This document shows positions 7,769-15,870 of a stretch of 30,132 nt of DNA, one piece after another. Source of the stretch: JAFMDF01 sp039024375 (GTDB lineage Bacteria > Bacteroidota > Bacteroidia > Chitinophagales > Saprospiraceae); contig JBCCQK010000031.1 of the NCBI GenBank assembly GCA_039024375.1, positions 1-30,132 on the forward strand. Direction: 5' to 3'. Positions within the stretch are counted from its first letter, which is position 1. Each line of letters opens with the position of its first letter. The notes under the pieces are model-generated. The model made no database searches. It worked only from the letters and a program-made list of their open reading frames with translations, and was not told the DNA's origin. The position numbers and the translations under genes are program-made.

Positions 7769-9106
7769 ATGGATTACGTGGTAATGGCCGGACAGCTTTT
7801 TCTGAGCTTGTCTATCTTGATTGTTTTACACGAAATGGGACATTTTTTTCCCGCCAAATGGTTCAATACCAGAGTTGAAAAATTCTATCTGTTTTTTGAC
7901 CCTTGGTTCGAATTGTTCAAAATAAAACGAGGGGAAACCGAGTACGGTATTGGGTGGCTACCCTTGGGTGGTTATGTGAAAATATCGGGAATGATTGACG
8001 AAAGTATGGACAAAGAGCAGATGAAATTGCCTCCGCAACCTTGGGAATTTCGCTCCAAACCTGCTTGGCAGCGATTGATTATTATGCTTGGTGGAGTTAC
8101 AGTCAATTTTATACTGGGTTTTTTACTTTTTGGTATGGTACTATGGACTTGGGGAGAAAAATATTTACCCAATGAAAATGCCACCTACGGTATTTATGTT
8201 GATAGTTTGGGTAGGGAATTGGGCTTAATGAACGGAGATAAGATTGTAGAAATTGGCGGAAAAGTACCTAAAAAGTTTGGTGGAAACCTACTTAAACAAG
8301 AAATCATCATCAATGATGCTAGTACGATTGTCGTCGAAAGAGATGGCCAACGAAAGACCCTCGATATTGATGAAAAATACGTGGATATTCTCTCCCGACA
8401 CGAAAATAAAGGAGCGCAGTTGTTCATTCCTCGAATGCCTTTCGTCATTAGCAGTGTGATTGATACGATGCCAGCAGGTAAAGCGGGCTTACAGCAAGGA
8501 GATAAAATTGTAGCCATCAACGGCATACCGACGCCTTTTTACGATAACTACGTCGAAGTAGCCGACGCCAACAAAGGGCAACAGGTTAGCTTGTCCGTTC
8601 TCAGAAATGACGCTACTATCAATAAGACGCTCACCTTTACGGAAAATGGAAAAATCGGGGCCTATCAAGAAAATATTGACGTACTGTTCGATTTAGAAAC
8701 CCAAGAATATACGTTTGCAGAAGCCCTACCCGCAGGATTCAAAAAAGGATGGAACTTCCTCGTTAATCAAATCAAAGCCTTTGGACAAATATTTCGGGGT
8801 AAGATTAAAGCCTCCGAAAGTTTGGGGGGCTTCGGTTCCATTGCGGGCATGTTCGATGTAGAGTGGAATTGGCACCGCTTCTGGGAAATGACGGCGGTCT
8901 TGTCGTTGATTCTTGGATTTATGAACTTATTACCCATTCCCGCCTTAGACGGTGGTCACGTAGTGTTTCTTTTGTACGAAGTGGTGAGTGGTCGAAAGCC
9001 GAGCGATAAGTTTATGGAATACGCTACGATTGCGGGATTCGTATTGGTGCTAGGGTTGGTGCTTTTTGCGAATTATCAAGATATTCGGCGGTTCTTCTTT
9101 CCTTGA
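7769..9106 (+). CDS. rseP: RIP metalloprotease RseP (site-2 protease)
   Basis: This inner-membrane zinc protease cuts anti-sigma factors and leftover signal peptides within the membrane. The 445-residue protein has the zinc motif HEMGH (His21, Glu22, His25) in the first membrane helix. The second metal-ligand motif is LDGGH (393-397, Asp394) near the C terminus. A PDZ domain lies at about 205-290 (IDTMPAGKAGLQQGDKIVAI), with a second, weaker PDZ-like segment before it. Other membrane helices lie near 107-125, 370-390 and 420-437. In many Bacteroidota dxr precedes this gene; here a non-coding repeat region does. Whether it acts on an anti-sigma for the factor at 230 is not shown. Confidence 0.95.
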   Translation: MDYVVMAGQLFLSLSILIVLHEMGHFFPAKWFNTRVEKFYLFFDPWFELFKIKRGETEYGIGWLPLGGYVKISGMIDESMDKEQMKLPPQPWEFRSKPAWQRLIIMLGGVTVNFILGFLLFGMVLWTWGEKYLPNENATYGIYVDSLGRELGLMNGDKIVEIGGKVPKKFGGNLLKQEIIINDASTIVVERDGQRKTLDIDEKYVDILSRHENKGAQLFIPRMPFVISSVIDTMPAGKAGLQQGDKIVAINGIPTPFYDNYVEVADANKGQQVSLSVLRNDATINKTLTFTENGKIGAYQENIDVLFDLETQEYTFAEALPAGFKKGWNFLVNQIKAFGQIFRGKIKASESLGGFGSIAGMFDVEWNWHRFWEMTAVLSLILGFMNLLPIPALDGGHVVFLLYEVVSGRKPSDKFMEYATIAGFVLVLGLVLFANYQDIRRFFFP

Positions 9107-9139
9107 TAAAATGAAATGGAGGGTTGACCATAACCTCTT

Positions 9140-9640
9140 CTATTCGTAGGGAATTTTTAGGTCTAATTCGCCGTAAAACTCATTGGGTGGTGTACGCAAA
9201 TCTAGATAGTTAAAAGAAGCTAAGCCTTGGCTTTTTAGAAACTTATAAACGGATAAAAAGTTATCGTCTATTCCTACAAATAAATCAGCTTCTTCTATCT
9301 GCGCTTGTGCCATGAGTTTTGTGTCATTAAGAATAATAACTCTTTTACCTACTTCTAGCGCTCCTTTTCGTCTTGCTTCGTAAGCAGCTTTGGCAAAAGT
9401 AGCCGTCATTTTAGCGTGGTCGAAATTAAAAGGTATGAGTTGTACAAAGGGATAGGGAAAATGCGCAATATTTCCACCAATGCCGTATTCGGCAACTACT
9501 ATTGATGATAAACACATTTCCACTTTATCTCTATTGAATCTTCTAAAGTAGGTTAACGCATTTATATGGTTGGCTTCCTTTGGATTGAGCAAACGTATAA
9601 AGAAACTAGTATCTAAAAATACTTTTTTGATTTTATTCAT
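9140..9640 (-). CDS. PIN-domain ribonuclease-like protein
   Basis: The 166-residue protein has a PIN fold, seen in VapC-type toxins and other single-strand RNA nucleases. The acidic metal-binding residues are present: Asp10 in VFLDTSFFIRLL, Glu51 in SSIVVAEYGIGG, Asp106 in ILNDTKLMAQA and Asp125/Asp126 in FVGIDDNFLS. It is longer than a typical VapC (about 130 residues). Its start overlaps the end of the gene at 9633 by 8 bases, so the two are translationally coupled. The upstream partner is much larger than normal VapB antitoxins and has no recognised DNA-binding fold. A toxin role is therefore possible but unproven; a housekeeping or defence nuclease is the alternative. Confidence 0.85.
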   Translation of the reverse strand: MNKIKKVFLDTSFFIRLLNPKEANHINALTYFRRFNRDKVEMCLSSIVVAEYGIGGNIAHFPYPFVQLIPFNFDHAKMTATFAKAAYEARRKGALEVGKRVIILNDTKLMAQAQIEEADLFVGIDDNFLSVYKFLKSQGLASFNYLDLRTPPNEFYGELDLKIPYE

Positions 9641-10403
9641 AACCTCTAATTTCTTTTAACCATTCTTCTGAATTTTCAACGTTTTCCCAATCCTTCGCCG
9701 ATTTTTTAATTAACTGCGCTAAATAATCATCCACGTTTTCCTTTTGTATATCCTCATAATCAATAAACTCAACTAATCTAGCTGATTTAAAATCATAAGA
9801 TAAATCCTCGGGGTTCTGCATCAGTTCAATTCTAACTCGTTGCTGTTTGTAGATACGGTTTTTCTTATCAGCGGCTAGATATTTTTCTGAGGCTGCGATG
9901 GTCAAATTACCGAAGTCTTTTGTATCTAAATGAACATTTGCTTTAGACTTACCGCCGATATTCGTGATTTTACCGTCTAGGAATAATTCCGTTTTCACCC
10001 AAATCGGATTTGATTCCTCCCACTCGGTTTGTCTGTCAATAACTAATCCTTCTTTTAGTGTATTGGGCCGACCTAGGGTGACAGTTAGTTGGTGCTTGTT
10101 GGCAAATTTTTGAAAAAATCTTGTGGATTCTCGTTGTTTTAAATTCAGTGTAGTTAACTGTTTTGACTCTTTAACCGCCCCCAATAAGGCATTTGCTTGA
10201 ATCACTAGAGCAGGAATAGTGGTAAAAATGAACCGAACACTTCCTTCTTCCACTCTTGCGGTTATTTTTGGCCGCTCTTTTTTATCTGGGGAGAGCATAT
10301 TTTTGGCATTTTCCATAAAGGTAATCCATTCATCTATGTCTAGATGTGCGGGTGTTAATGGCTCACCGTCTCTTGTTCCACTAATTCTTATTTCAAAATC
10401 CAT
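9633..10403 (-). CDS. Unrecognised protein paired with the PIN nuclease
   Basis: I do not recognise this family. From the ATG at 10403 it has 256 residues; a GTG at 10418 would add five. It has no signal peptide and no clear membrane segment, and looks cytoplasmic. The N-terminal part (MDFEIRISGTRDGEPLTPAH, then VEEGSVRFIFTTIPALV) looks like alternating beta strands. The middle (about 135-205) is also strand-rich. The C terminus is helical and acidic (VDDYLAQLIKKSAKDWENVE). The 8-base overlap with the PIN gene suggests fixed stoichiometry and a functional pair, for instance antitoxin, inhibitor or targeting subunit. A -7-like element lies upstream at 10472-10479. Confidence 0.8.
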   Translation of the reverse strand: MDFEIRISGTRDGEPLTPAHLDIDEWITFMENAKNMLSPDKKERPKITARVEEGSVRFIFTTIPALVIQANALLGAVKESKQLTTLNLKQRESTRFFQKFANKHQLTVTLGRPNTLKEGLVIDRQTEWEESNPIWVKTELFLDGKITNIGGKSKANVHLDTKDFGNLTIAASEKYLAADKKNRIYKQQRVRIELMQNPEDLSYDFKSARLVEFIDYEDIQKENVDDYLAQLIKKSAKDWENVENSEEWLKEIRGYE

Positions 10404-10471
10404 CTTTTTTATTTCCACAATTACCTACCTTTTTTATTTAGTAAAATACTTTCATCGGAAGCATACCAACT

Positions 10472-10479
10472 CAAACGTA
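10472..10479 (-). promoter_or_regulatory. Possible -7 element of the PIN/partner operon
   Basis: On the minus strand the bases read TACGTTTG, an exact match to TAnnTTTG. It would place the transcript start near 10466, about 60 bases before the ATG. No well-spaced -33 TTG was found; the nearest TTTG is 26 bases away, so this is tentative. Confidence 0.35.
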
Positions 10480-10542
10480 CTACAATTTACAACATTATTT
10501 GGTTTCAAAGCGATAAAAGTTGTGAGCAAGTTTATGCAGTTC

Positions 10543-11148
10543 CTAAAGAACTGAAAAAACACCCACCATCAAGAAAAAGTTATCAATCCCAATATTCGGC
10601 GATTGCAAACCCGCATTGGACAAATGTCTAAATCGAGGTTTGACGGTAACTCGCCACTGCTCGTTGATTTGGTGGTAGTACCCCACTTCAAAATTGTCCG
10701 AAAAGAGAAAACCACGTGCTTGTAAAGTAGTTTCTAAAGACAGATGGTGTGGCCCTGCACTAATACTGGCCAGTAAGCCATTTTTATCAGAAAACGGAAG
10801 TTGGTAGCGAACACCAAAGTTAATACCCAATTCAAAGCTGTTAGCAAAGGAAGAAGGAGCGTCGTGAAAAGTAAATTGGGGCTCGCCAAAAACGGAAAAT
10901 TGTGCCCGTTTTTTGCTAGGAAAGTTATAGATACCAAAACGAGCCGTCAAAAAAAGCGGCTGATATGGGTAGCCTTCGGGTAATTGTTCGGACACTATAG
11001 AATAGCCAAAAGTAATTTCCTGCCAATCTAATTTCGCACTTGGCTGCGCCTCCGTTTTTAGGAAAAAGAGTATAGAAAGACCACACAAAAAAAGCAATCG
11101 ACGTTTCGCCGATTGCTTTTTTTCACATTTGATTAAAAGATTATCCAA
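10543..11148 (-). CDS. PagL-like acyloxyacyl hydrolase, outer-membrane beta-barrel
   Basis: The 201-residue protein has a signal peptide (hydrophobic core about 18-33, cleavage near TEAQP) and then alternating strands typical of a small outer-membrane barrel. Near the end, RHLSNAGLQSPNIGIDN resembles the active site of PagL lipid A deacylases: His175 and Ser177 match the catalytic pair. Asp189 stands 14 residues after the histidine, where Pseudomonas PagL has Glu. It would trim lipid A acyl chains, but activity with Asp is uncertain. No ATG or GTG exists in the 5' region; the possible starts are TTG at 11148, 11097 or 11088. The first lies upstream of a perfect terminator hairpin. The gene follows trhO by 38 bases. 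Confidence 0.72.
   Translation of the reverse strand: MDNLLIKCEKKQSAKRRLLFLCGLSILFFLKTEAQPSAKLDWQEITFGYSIVSEQLPEGYPYQPLFLTARFGIYNFPSKKRAQFSVFGEPQFTFHDAPSSFANSFELGINFGVRYQLPFSDKNGLLASISAGPHHLSLETTLQARGFLFSDNFEVGYYHQINEQWRVTVKPRFRHLSNAGLQSPNIGIDNFFLMVGVFSVL
11087..11123. terminator. Perfect bidirectional terminator hairpin inside the start of the PagL-like gene
   Basis: Bases 11087-11100 pair perfectly with 11110-11123: seven G/C-containing pairs (GCAATCG with CGATTGC) plus an A7/T7 extension, with a 9-base loop. Read on the minus strand it is a textbook terminator for trhO, 64 bases past its stop. It falls on codons 9-21 of the PagL-like frame if translation starts at 11148, so it may attenuate that gene or show that its start is further in. 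Confidence 0.75.
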
Positions 11149-11186
11149 GGAATAAAATTTATTCGGGTTAGAAAAGATGGAAAAAG

Positions 11187-12224
11187 CTACTCCAAACTAT
11201 CTTCTTGATGATGTGCTTTATATCGCCCTTTCCCAAATTTAGTCCCGTTAAATACCATTGTTTTTCGCAAAGCTAATTGCTTCGATTCGGGTAATTTTAA
11301 GAAATCGCTACACTTATTGGAGCAGCAGCTATTATACTTGGCAGCGCAGGACTCGCATTGGATAAAAAGGATATGGCAAGCATCATTGGCACAATTGACA
11401 TGTGTATCGCAAGGAATGCCACATTGGTGACAATGCGCTACTATTTCGTCGCTAATTCTCTCACCCATTCGGTCATCGAATACAAAATTTTTGCCGATGT
11501 ACTTATTTTTCAATCCTTTTTCTTGGACTTCTCTGGTATAGTCGATAATGCCGCCATCCACCATATACACCTCTTTGAAACCCTTATGAATGTAGTAGGC
11601 ACTGGCCTTCTCACAACGAATGCCGCCCGTGCAATACATTACGATGGGTTGTTCTTTTTTGTCTGCTAGCATTTCTTCGACTACGGGTAGCGCCTCCCGA
11701 AAGGTTTCAACGTCGGGCCGAATGGCGTTTTCAAAATAGCCCACTTCACTTTCGTAGTGGTTGCGCATATCTACGACGATGGTTTCGGGGCGGTCGGTGA
11801 GTTCATTGAAGGCAGCGGCGTCCAAGTGCTTTCCTCTTTTGGTAACGTCAAAAGTATGGTCGTCCAATCCGTCGGCGACTATCTTTTTTCGGACCTTTAT
11901 TTTTAGCTTGAAAAAAGATTTTCCATCATCTTCAATGGCAATGTTCAATCGAATTCCCTTTAAAAAATCAATGCCATATAATTGTTCTTTAAAAGACGCT
12001 AGATTGGTGGTTGGAACGGAAATTTGGCCATTGATTCCCTCTTGAGCTACGTAAATTCTACCCAAAACGCCGAGTTGGTCGAGCATCAAATATAGTTCAT
12101 CTCTGAAAGTTTTGGGGCTGCTAATGTTAGCATATTGATAAAATGAAAGCGTAGTACGTTCCTCGTCGCTCTCTTGTATTTTTTTCTTGAGTGCTTCGCC
12201 GTTTATTTTATTGTATAATCTCAT
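11187..12224 (-). CDS. trhO: tRNA uridine(34) hydroxylase TrhO (YceA, rhodanese-type)
   Basis: TrhO hydroxylates U34 in tRNA anticodons as the oxygen-dependent route to 5-hydroxyuridine derivatives. The 345-residue protein has the N-terminal UPF0176 domain (about 20-125; RIYVAQEGINGQISVP). The rhodanese domain (about 130-235) carries the active-site loop VMYCTGGIRCEKA, with Cys198 and Cys204. After the FDDR motif (249-252), a C-terminal cysteine-rich part (Cys265, 268, 272, 278, 283, 290, 293, 300, 301, 305) probably binds zinc. Start and length fit the family. The next gene downstream is the PagL-like one, separated by a strong terminator hairpin. Confidence 0.94.
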   Translation of the reverse strand: MRLYNKINGEALKKKIQESDEERTTLSFYQYANISSPKTFRDELYLMLDQLGVLGRIYVAQEGINGQISVPTTNLASFKEQLYGIDFLKGIRLNIAIEDDGKSFFKLKIKVRKKIVADGLDDHTFDVTKRGKHLDAAAFNELTDRPETIVVDMRNHYESEVGYFENAIRPDVETFREALPVVEEMLADKKEQPIVMYCTGGIRCEKASAYYIHKGFKEVYMVDGGIIDYTREVQEKGLKNKYIGKNFVFDDRMGERISDEIVAHCHQCGIPCDTHVNCANDACHILFIQCESCAAKYNSCCSNKCSDFLKLPESKQLALRKTMVFNGTKFGKGRYKAHHQEDSLE

Positions 12225-12286
12225 GCTAATGTGAATCTGTCTGCTTGAAAAATTTGTGCAAATATCGGTATTTCTGCTAATTGATG

Positions 12287-13066
12287 CTAGGGGAGATTCT
12301 TTAGAAACGAATTGGGGGAGTCGAGTAATTTAAAGCGGTCTTTGTCAATAATTTCGCTGTCCGTCTTGCACAATTCCTTTAACACTTTAGTATCCGTATT
12401 CCAAATACTTCCATCAAAAAAAGCCAAACCCTTGTGGTCTCTCACTTTGTAGAGCGAATGTTTCCCGTAACAAGTTCCTAGGTAAACGTAGTCTAAACCC
12501 CGCTCTTTAGCCCAATGAATCGTTCGCCACATCATCCATTTTCCCAAAGAATGAGACTTTAGATACGCTTGGTCAAAAAAAGAGAACCAGTAATGTAAGG
12601 TGTTACCTTCGATGGCCGCTAGTACGTAACCAAGTGTTTGGTCTTTGGAAGAAAAAGTGAGAATATGACTACCCGTTTCTTTGTTAAAAACAAATTTTAG
12701 TCGCTCTTCCGTCATCGCATTTCCAGAAAATCGGTCGGCGGCATAGTTCATGCAAAATGATAAGAACTTAGGGTCGTCGATAGGAAATGTTGCCTTTTCA
12801 TAAACGTTAATTTCGATAGCTAAATCTTGGATTTTTCGATTAATTCTTCGGTTCTCTGAAGTGTCCGTAAATCGGTTTAAATCGACTCTCAAACTGCGGG
12901 CTAAATAGAAAATATCTTGGTCGATTCTGAGGTCGCCCGTGTAGGGTAAAAAACCTCTATTATAAATTTCGGGTAACTCCGTTTGTTCCTCTTTTACTGC
13001 GTAAATGGCATAATTGAAGGTATAGGTAGAGTAGTCTGGCTGATTTTCTGAAAAAAATAATTTCAT
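12287..13066 (-). CDS. Arginyl-tRNA-protein transferase-like / GNAT-fold protein
   Basis: The 259-residue protein resembles the C-terminal domain of ATE-type aminoacyl-tRNA-protein transferases, which share the GNAT fold. Features are YLARSLRVDLNRFTDTSENR (about 54-73), a beta-strand core YVLAAIEGNTLHYWFSFFD (about 147-165) and GLDYVYLGTCYGKHSLYK (about 190-207). Classical ATE/Bpt enzymes attach Arg or Leu to N-terminal residues to mark proteins for degradation. They carry an N-terminal Cys-rich motif that is not visible here, so the donor and acceptor could differ. It is separated from trhO by 62 bases on the same strand. Assignment is by recognition of segments only. Confidence 0.6.
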   Translation of the reverse strand: MKLFFSENQPDYSTYTFNYAIYAVKEEQTELPEIYNRGFLPYTGDLRIDQDIFYLARSLRVDLNRFTDTSENRRINRKIQDLAIEINVYEKATFPIDDPKFLSFCMNYAADRFSGNAMTEERLKFVFNKETGSHILTFSSKDQTLGYVLAAIEGNTLHYWFSFFDQAYLKSHSLGKWMMWRTIHWAKERGLDYVYLGTCYGKHSLYKVRDHKGLAFFDGSIWNTDTKVLKELCKTDSEIIDKDRFKLLDSPNSFLKNLP

Positions 13067-13164
13067 GGAGTATGATTTTACAAGATAAGCTCTTAGTTCA
13101 ACAAAACAATTTCAGTCCAAAAAAAGGATAATTTTTGATAACTTGTTTAGTTTTTAACAAAGCA

Positions 13165-13194
13165 TTGAATTGTAAATATATTTTGATAACTTTG
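13165..13194 (+). promoter_or_regulatory. Bacteroidota-type promoter of mreBCD
   Basis: TTG at 13165-13167 and TAACTTTG at 13187-13194 are 19 bases apart, a close match to the -33/-7 consensus. Transcription from near 13200 gives mreB a leader of about 115 bases. It lies in the 249-base divergent region between the ATE-like gene and mreB. Confidence 0.65.
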
Positions 13195-13315
13195 AGGATG
13201 AAAGTCTAAGGCGTACAACAAAAATGAATTTGTTTAGAATCTTACGGCTAATTAGACACAAATCAAACAAAATATAACTTGGTTTTTTCAGAAAAACATT
13301 AGTTGAACAAAATAA

Positions 13316-14347
13316 ATGGGATTATTCAATTTTTTTAGACAAGAATTAGCGATTGACTTGGGAACGGCTAACACACTGATTATTGAAAACGGGGAAGTAG
13401 TAGTGAATGAGCCTTCCATTGTGGCTGTGAATCGAAAGACGGGAGAGACCATTGCGGTGGGGCATCGGGCGATGCAAATGCACGAAAAGACACACGAGAA
13501 TATAAAAACTATCCGTCCGCTCAAAGACGGAGTGATTGCCGATTTTCAGGCTGCCGAAAGTATGATTGAAGGTCTGATTGGCATCATTGGTAACAAACGT
13601 AAGTTTTTCTCTCATATGAAGATGGTTATCTGCATTCCTTCGGGTATTACCGAAGTAGAAAAAAGAGCTGTCTTCGATTCTGCCGACCATGTAGATTCTA
13701 AAGAAACCTATTTAATTCACGAACCAATGGCCGCTGCCTTAGGGATTGGCCTTGACGTCGAAGAACCCATTGGCAATATGATTATCGATATTGGCGGGGG
13801 AACCACCGAGATTGCGGTGATTGCTCTTTCAGGAATCGTTTGCGACCAATCTATCCGTATTGCAGGGGACGAATTGACGAGTGATATTACCAATTATATG
13901 AAGCGTCAACACAACATTTTGATTGGGGAGCGAACCTCCGAACAAATCAAAATTCACGTTGGTTCGGCATTACAGGTATTAGAGAATCCACCCGAAGATT
14001 TTGCCGTTAATGGCCGAGATTTGATGACCGGGATTCCCAAGCAAATTTTGGTTAGCTACCAAGAAATTGCCCACGCTCTGGATAAGTCCATTTTAAAAAT
14101 TGAAGAAGCGGTGTTGAAGGCTTTGGAAACTACTCCGCCCGAATTAGCATCAGACATTTATTCTACGGGTTTGTACCTAACGGGTGGTGGCGCACTGCTA
14201 CGAGGATTAGACAAACGAATTAGTCAAAAGACAAAACTCCCAGTGCATATTGCCGAAGACCCATTAAAAGCGGTCGTCCGTGGAACTAGCAAAGCACTAC
14301 AAAATACCGATACTTATTCTTTCCTAATTGACCGAAAGTCGGTTTAG
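13316..14347 (+). CDS. mreB: Rod shape-determining protein MreB
   Basis: MreB is the bacterial actin that forms membrane-bound filaments and guides lateral wall synthesis. The 343-residue protein has the phosphate-1 loop LAIDLGTANT (11-20, Asp14), the phosphate-2 motif MIIDIGGGTTEIA (155-167) and the adenosine motif TGGGALLRG (289-297). The amphipathic N-terminal start MGLFNFFRQ fits membrane binding. It begins the mreBCD cluster and has its own good promoter. The 161-base gap to mreC contains short TAGTCAC-type repeats. Confidence 0.98.
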   Translation: MGLFNFFRQELAIDLGTANTLIIENGEVVVNEPSIVAVNRKTGETIAVGHRAMQMHEKTHENIKTIRPLKDGVIADFQAAESMIEGLIGIIGNKRKFFSHMKMVICIPSGITEVEKRAVFDSADHVDSKETYLIHEPMAAALGIGLDVEEPIGNMIIDIGGGTTEIAVIALSGIVCDQSIRIAGDELTSDITNYMKRQHNILIGERTSEQIKIHVGSALQVLENPPEDFAVNGRDLMTGIPKQILVSYQEIAHALDKSILKIEEAVLKALETTPPELASDIYSTGLYLTGGGALLRGLDKRISQKTKLPVHIAEDPLKAVVRGTSKALQNTDTYSFLIDRKSV

Positions 14348-14451
14348 TAGCGTTAAAACTATCGTTTTGACCTAATTTTTTATCAACGGTCCGAGTCATA
14401 AATGATTGAAGATTTGAACAGGAAACAAGAGCTTAGAATTTAGCACTTCGT

Positions 14452-14493
14452 TTAACTAGTCACGAACTAACCAATTACGAGTCACTACACTAG
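14452..14493. repeat. TAGTCAC-type repeat between mreB and mreC
   Basis: This AT-rich gap contains AACTAGTCACGAACTA and CGAGTCACTACACTAG. These words recur in the palindrome at 20218-20277 and, as TAGTGATTAGT, near 27502. It has no coding potential that I can support. Confidence 0.35.
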
Positions 14494-14508
14494 CAACCCT
14501 TTCAACCC

Positions 14509-15336
14509 ATGCGCAATCTTGTACTACTATTTCTACGGTTTGGGCATATTCTTTTATTTCTGGTACTAGAGGCTTTTTGTTTGTACCTTGTTGTCAATTA
14601 CAATCGGCGGCAAAGGGATATTTGGATTAACTCAACCAATATTTTTTCGGGTTATACGGCCGAAAAGACGAACGATTGGTCCAATTATCTTTCTTTGGAT
14701 GAGGAAATGGAAAAGCTAGCCACCGAAAATGCCAAATTGAGAGAAAAGCTGATAAACTATGGGTTGCGCCCAGCCGTTGAGAGAGACTCATTTTTTATAA
14801 AAGAGCGCCCACAATACGAATTACAAGCAGCTAAAGTGGTTAACACCTCTACCGACCGTCCTAATAATTTTATCACACTCAACAAAGGAACGGCTGACTG
14901 GGTCCAAAAAGATATGGGCGTGATTTGCGATAAAGGTATCGTCGGCATCATCAGAAGTGTCAACGACGAATATGCCGTCGCCAATTCACTCCTGCATCGC
15001 CGCTCTTTCATTTCTGCTTCCATCAAACGAACGGGCGCCTACGGTGTGCTACGTTGGCTTAACTCCAATCCTAGATTTGTTAATTTAACGGCCATAGAAA
15101 GTCACCACAACGTGATGGTGGGGGACACCATTGTGACTAGCGCATTTTCTACTCATTTTCCTGCGGGGATTATGGTTGGGGTTGTCGAAAAGAGTGATTT
15201 GCCTAGTGGTAGTAGTTTTCACGAAATCGAAGTAAAACTAAGCACAGACTTCAGTGCCTTGAACTACGTTTACATCATTGATAACCAGAAGCAACAGCAA
15301 CAGTTGGATTTAGAAAAGGAGGTGATGGATGAATAA
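14509..15336 (+). CDS. mreC: Rod shape-determining protein MreC
   Basis: The 275-residue protein has one N-terminal membrane anchor (about 8-30). A short coiled coil follows (about 62-85; LDEEMEKLATENAKLREKL), and then the periplasmic beta-barrel domain (about 105-260; VVNTSTDRPNNFITLNKGTA, GVICDKGIVGIIRSV, GDTIVTSAFSTHFPAGIMVG). MreC links the MreB cytoskeleton to PBP2 and activates wall synthesis. The last 8 bases overlap the start of mreD, so the two are translationally coupled. Confidence 0.96.
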   Translation: MRNLVLLFLRFGHILLFLVLEAFCLYLVVNYNRRQRDIWINSTNIFSGYTAEKTNDWSNYLSLDEEMEKLATENAKLREKLINYGLRPAVERDSFFIKERPQYELQAAKVVNTSTDRPNNFITLNKGTADWVQKDMGVICDKGIVGIIRSVNDEYAVANSLLHRRSFISASIKRTGAYGVLRWLNSNPRFVNLTAIESHHNVMVGDTIVTSAFSTHFPAGIMVGVVEKSDLPSGSSFHEIEVKLSTDFSALNYVYIIDNQKQQQQLDLEKEVMDE

Positions 15337-15850
15337 CGCAATTTTACCCAATTTATGGCGATTAGTTTTCTTTGTTTTAATGCAATGGCTCGTATTACAG
15401 CAAGTTCAATTAGGTGGTTCTTCTTTCAACTACATCTCGCTATTTATTTACCCCCTATTTCTTTTTTTGCTCCCATTAGAAACCCCTAAAGTAACCCTCG
15501 TTTTAATTGGATTCGTTTTGGGAATTATCATTGATGCTTGTTATAATTCTCCCGGCGTACATGCTGCCACTTGTCTGATTACGGTTATGCTGCGTCCAGT
15601 GGTTCTGGCCATTTTTAAACCACGTGACGGTTACAAAGTAGGAAAAGGATTGACCATTAAGAGTTACGGAGTGGAGTGGTTTGGCAAATATGTCAGCTTA
15701 CTACTTTTCTTGCACCTTTCCGTTTATTTTATTTTAGAGATTTTCACCCCTACTTTCGCTCTAGAGATTTTTCTACGAACGGTTGCGAGTTTTATTTTCT
15801 CTCTGATTATCATCGCTATGTATATGTTTATTGCTGGGCCTAAAATATAA
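15329..15850 (+). CDS. mreD: Rod shape-determining protein MreD
   Basis: The 173-residue protein is nearly all membrane, with about five hydrophobic segments (about 8-24, 32-50, 55-72, 113-132, 145-168). Position right after mreC and the overlap of 8 bases identify it better than its weakly conserved sequence. MreD is an inner-membrane part of the elongasome. The gene next to it converges from the other strand after 20 bases; mrdA and rodA, which often follow, are absent. Confidence 0.9.
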   Translation: MNNAILPNLWRLVFFVLMQWLVLQQVQLGGSSFNYISLFIYPLFLFLLPLETPKVTLVLIGFVLGIIIDACYNSPGVHAATCLITVMLRPVVLAIFKPRDGYKVGKGLTIKSYGVEWFGKYVSLLLFLHLSVYFILEIFTPTFALEIFLRTVASFIFSLIIIAMYMFIAGPKI

Positions 15851-15870
15851 TTGAGTTCCTCATCCCCAAG

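Noticed and set aside
9107..9139. Possible hairpin GGTT/AACC between rseP and the PIN gene
   Set aside because: Only four consecutive pairs; too weak to call.
10537..10553. Inverted repeat CAGTTC/GAACTG at the end of the PagL-like gene
   Set aside because: Only six pairs and the T-run lies on the wrong side for the minus-strand transcript; not a convincing terminator.
10219..10554. 111-residue plus-strand frame opposite the PIN partner
   Set aside because: It is antisense to a stronger frame with the expected operon overlap; hydrophobic stretches reflect the complementary strand.
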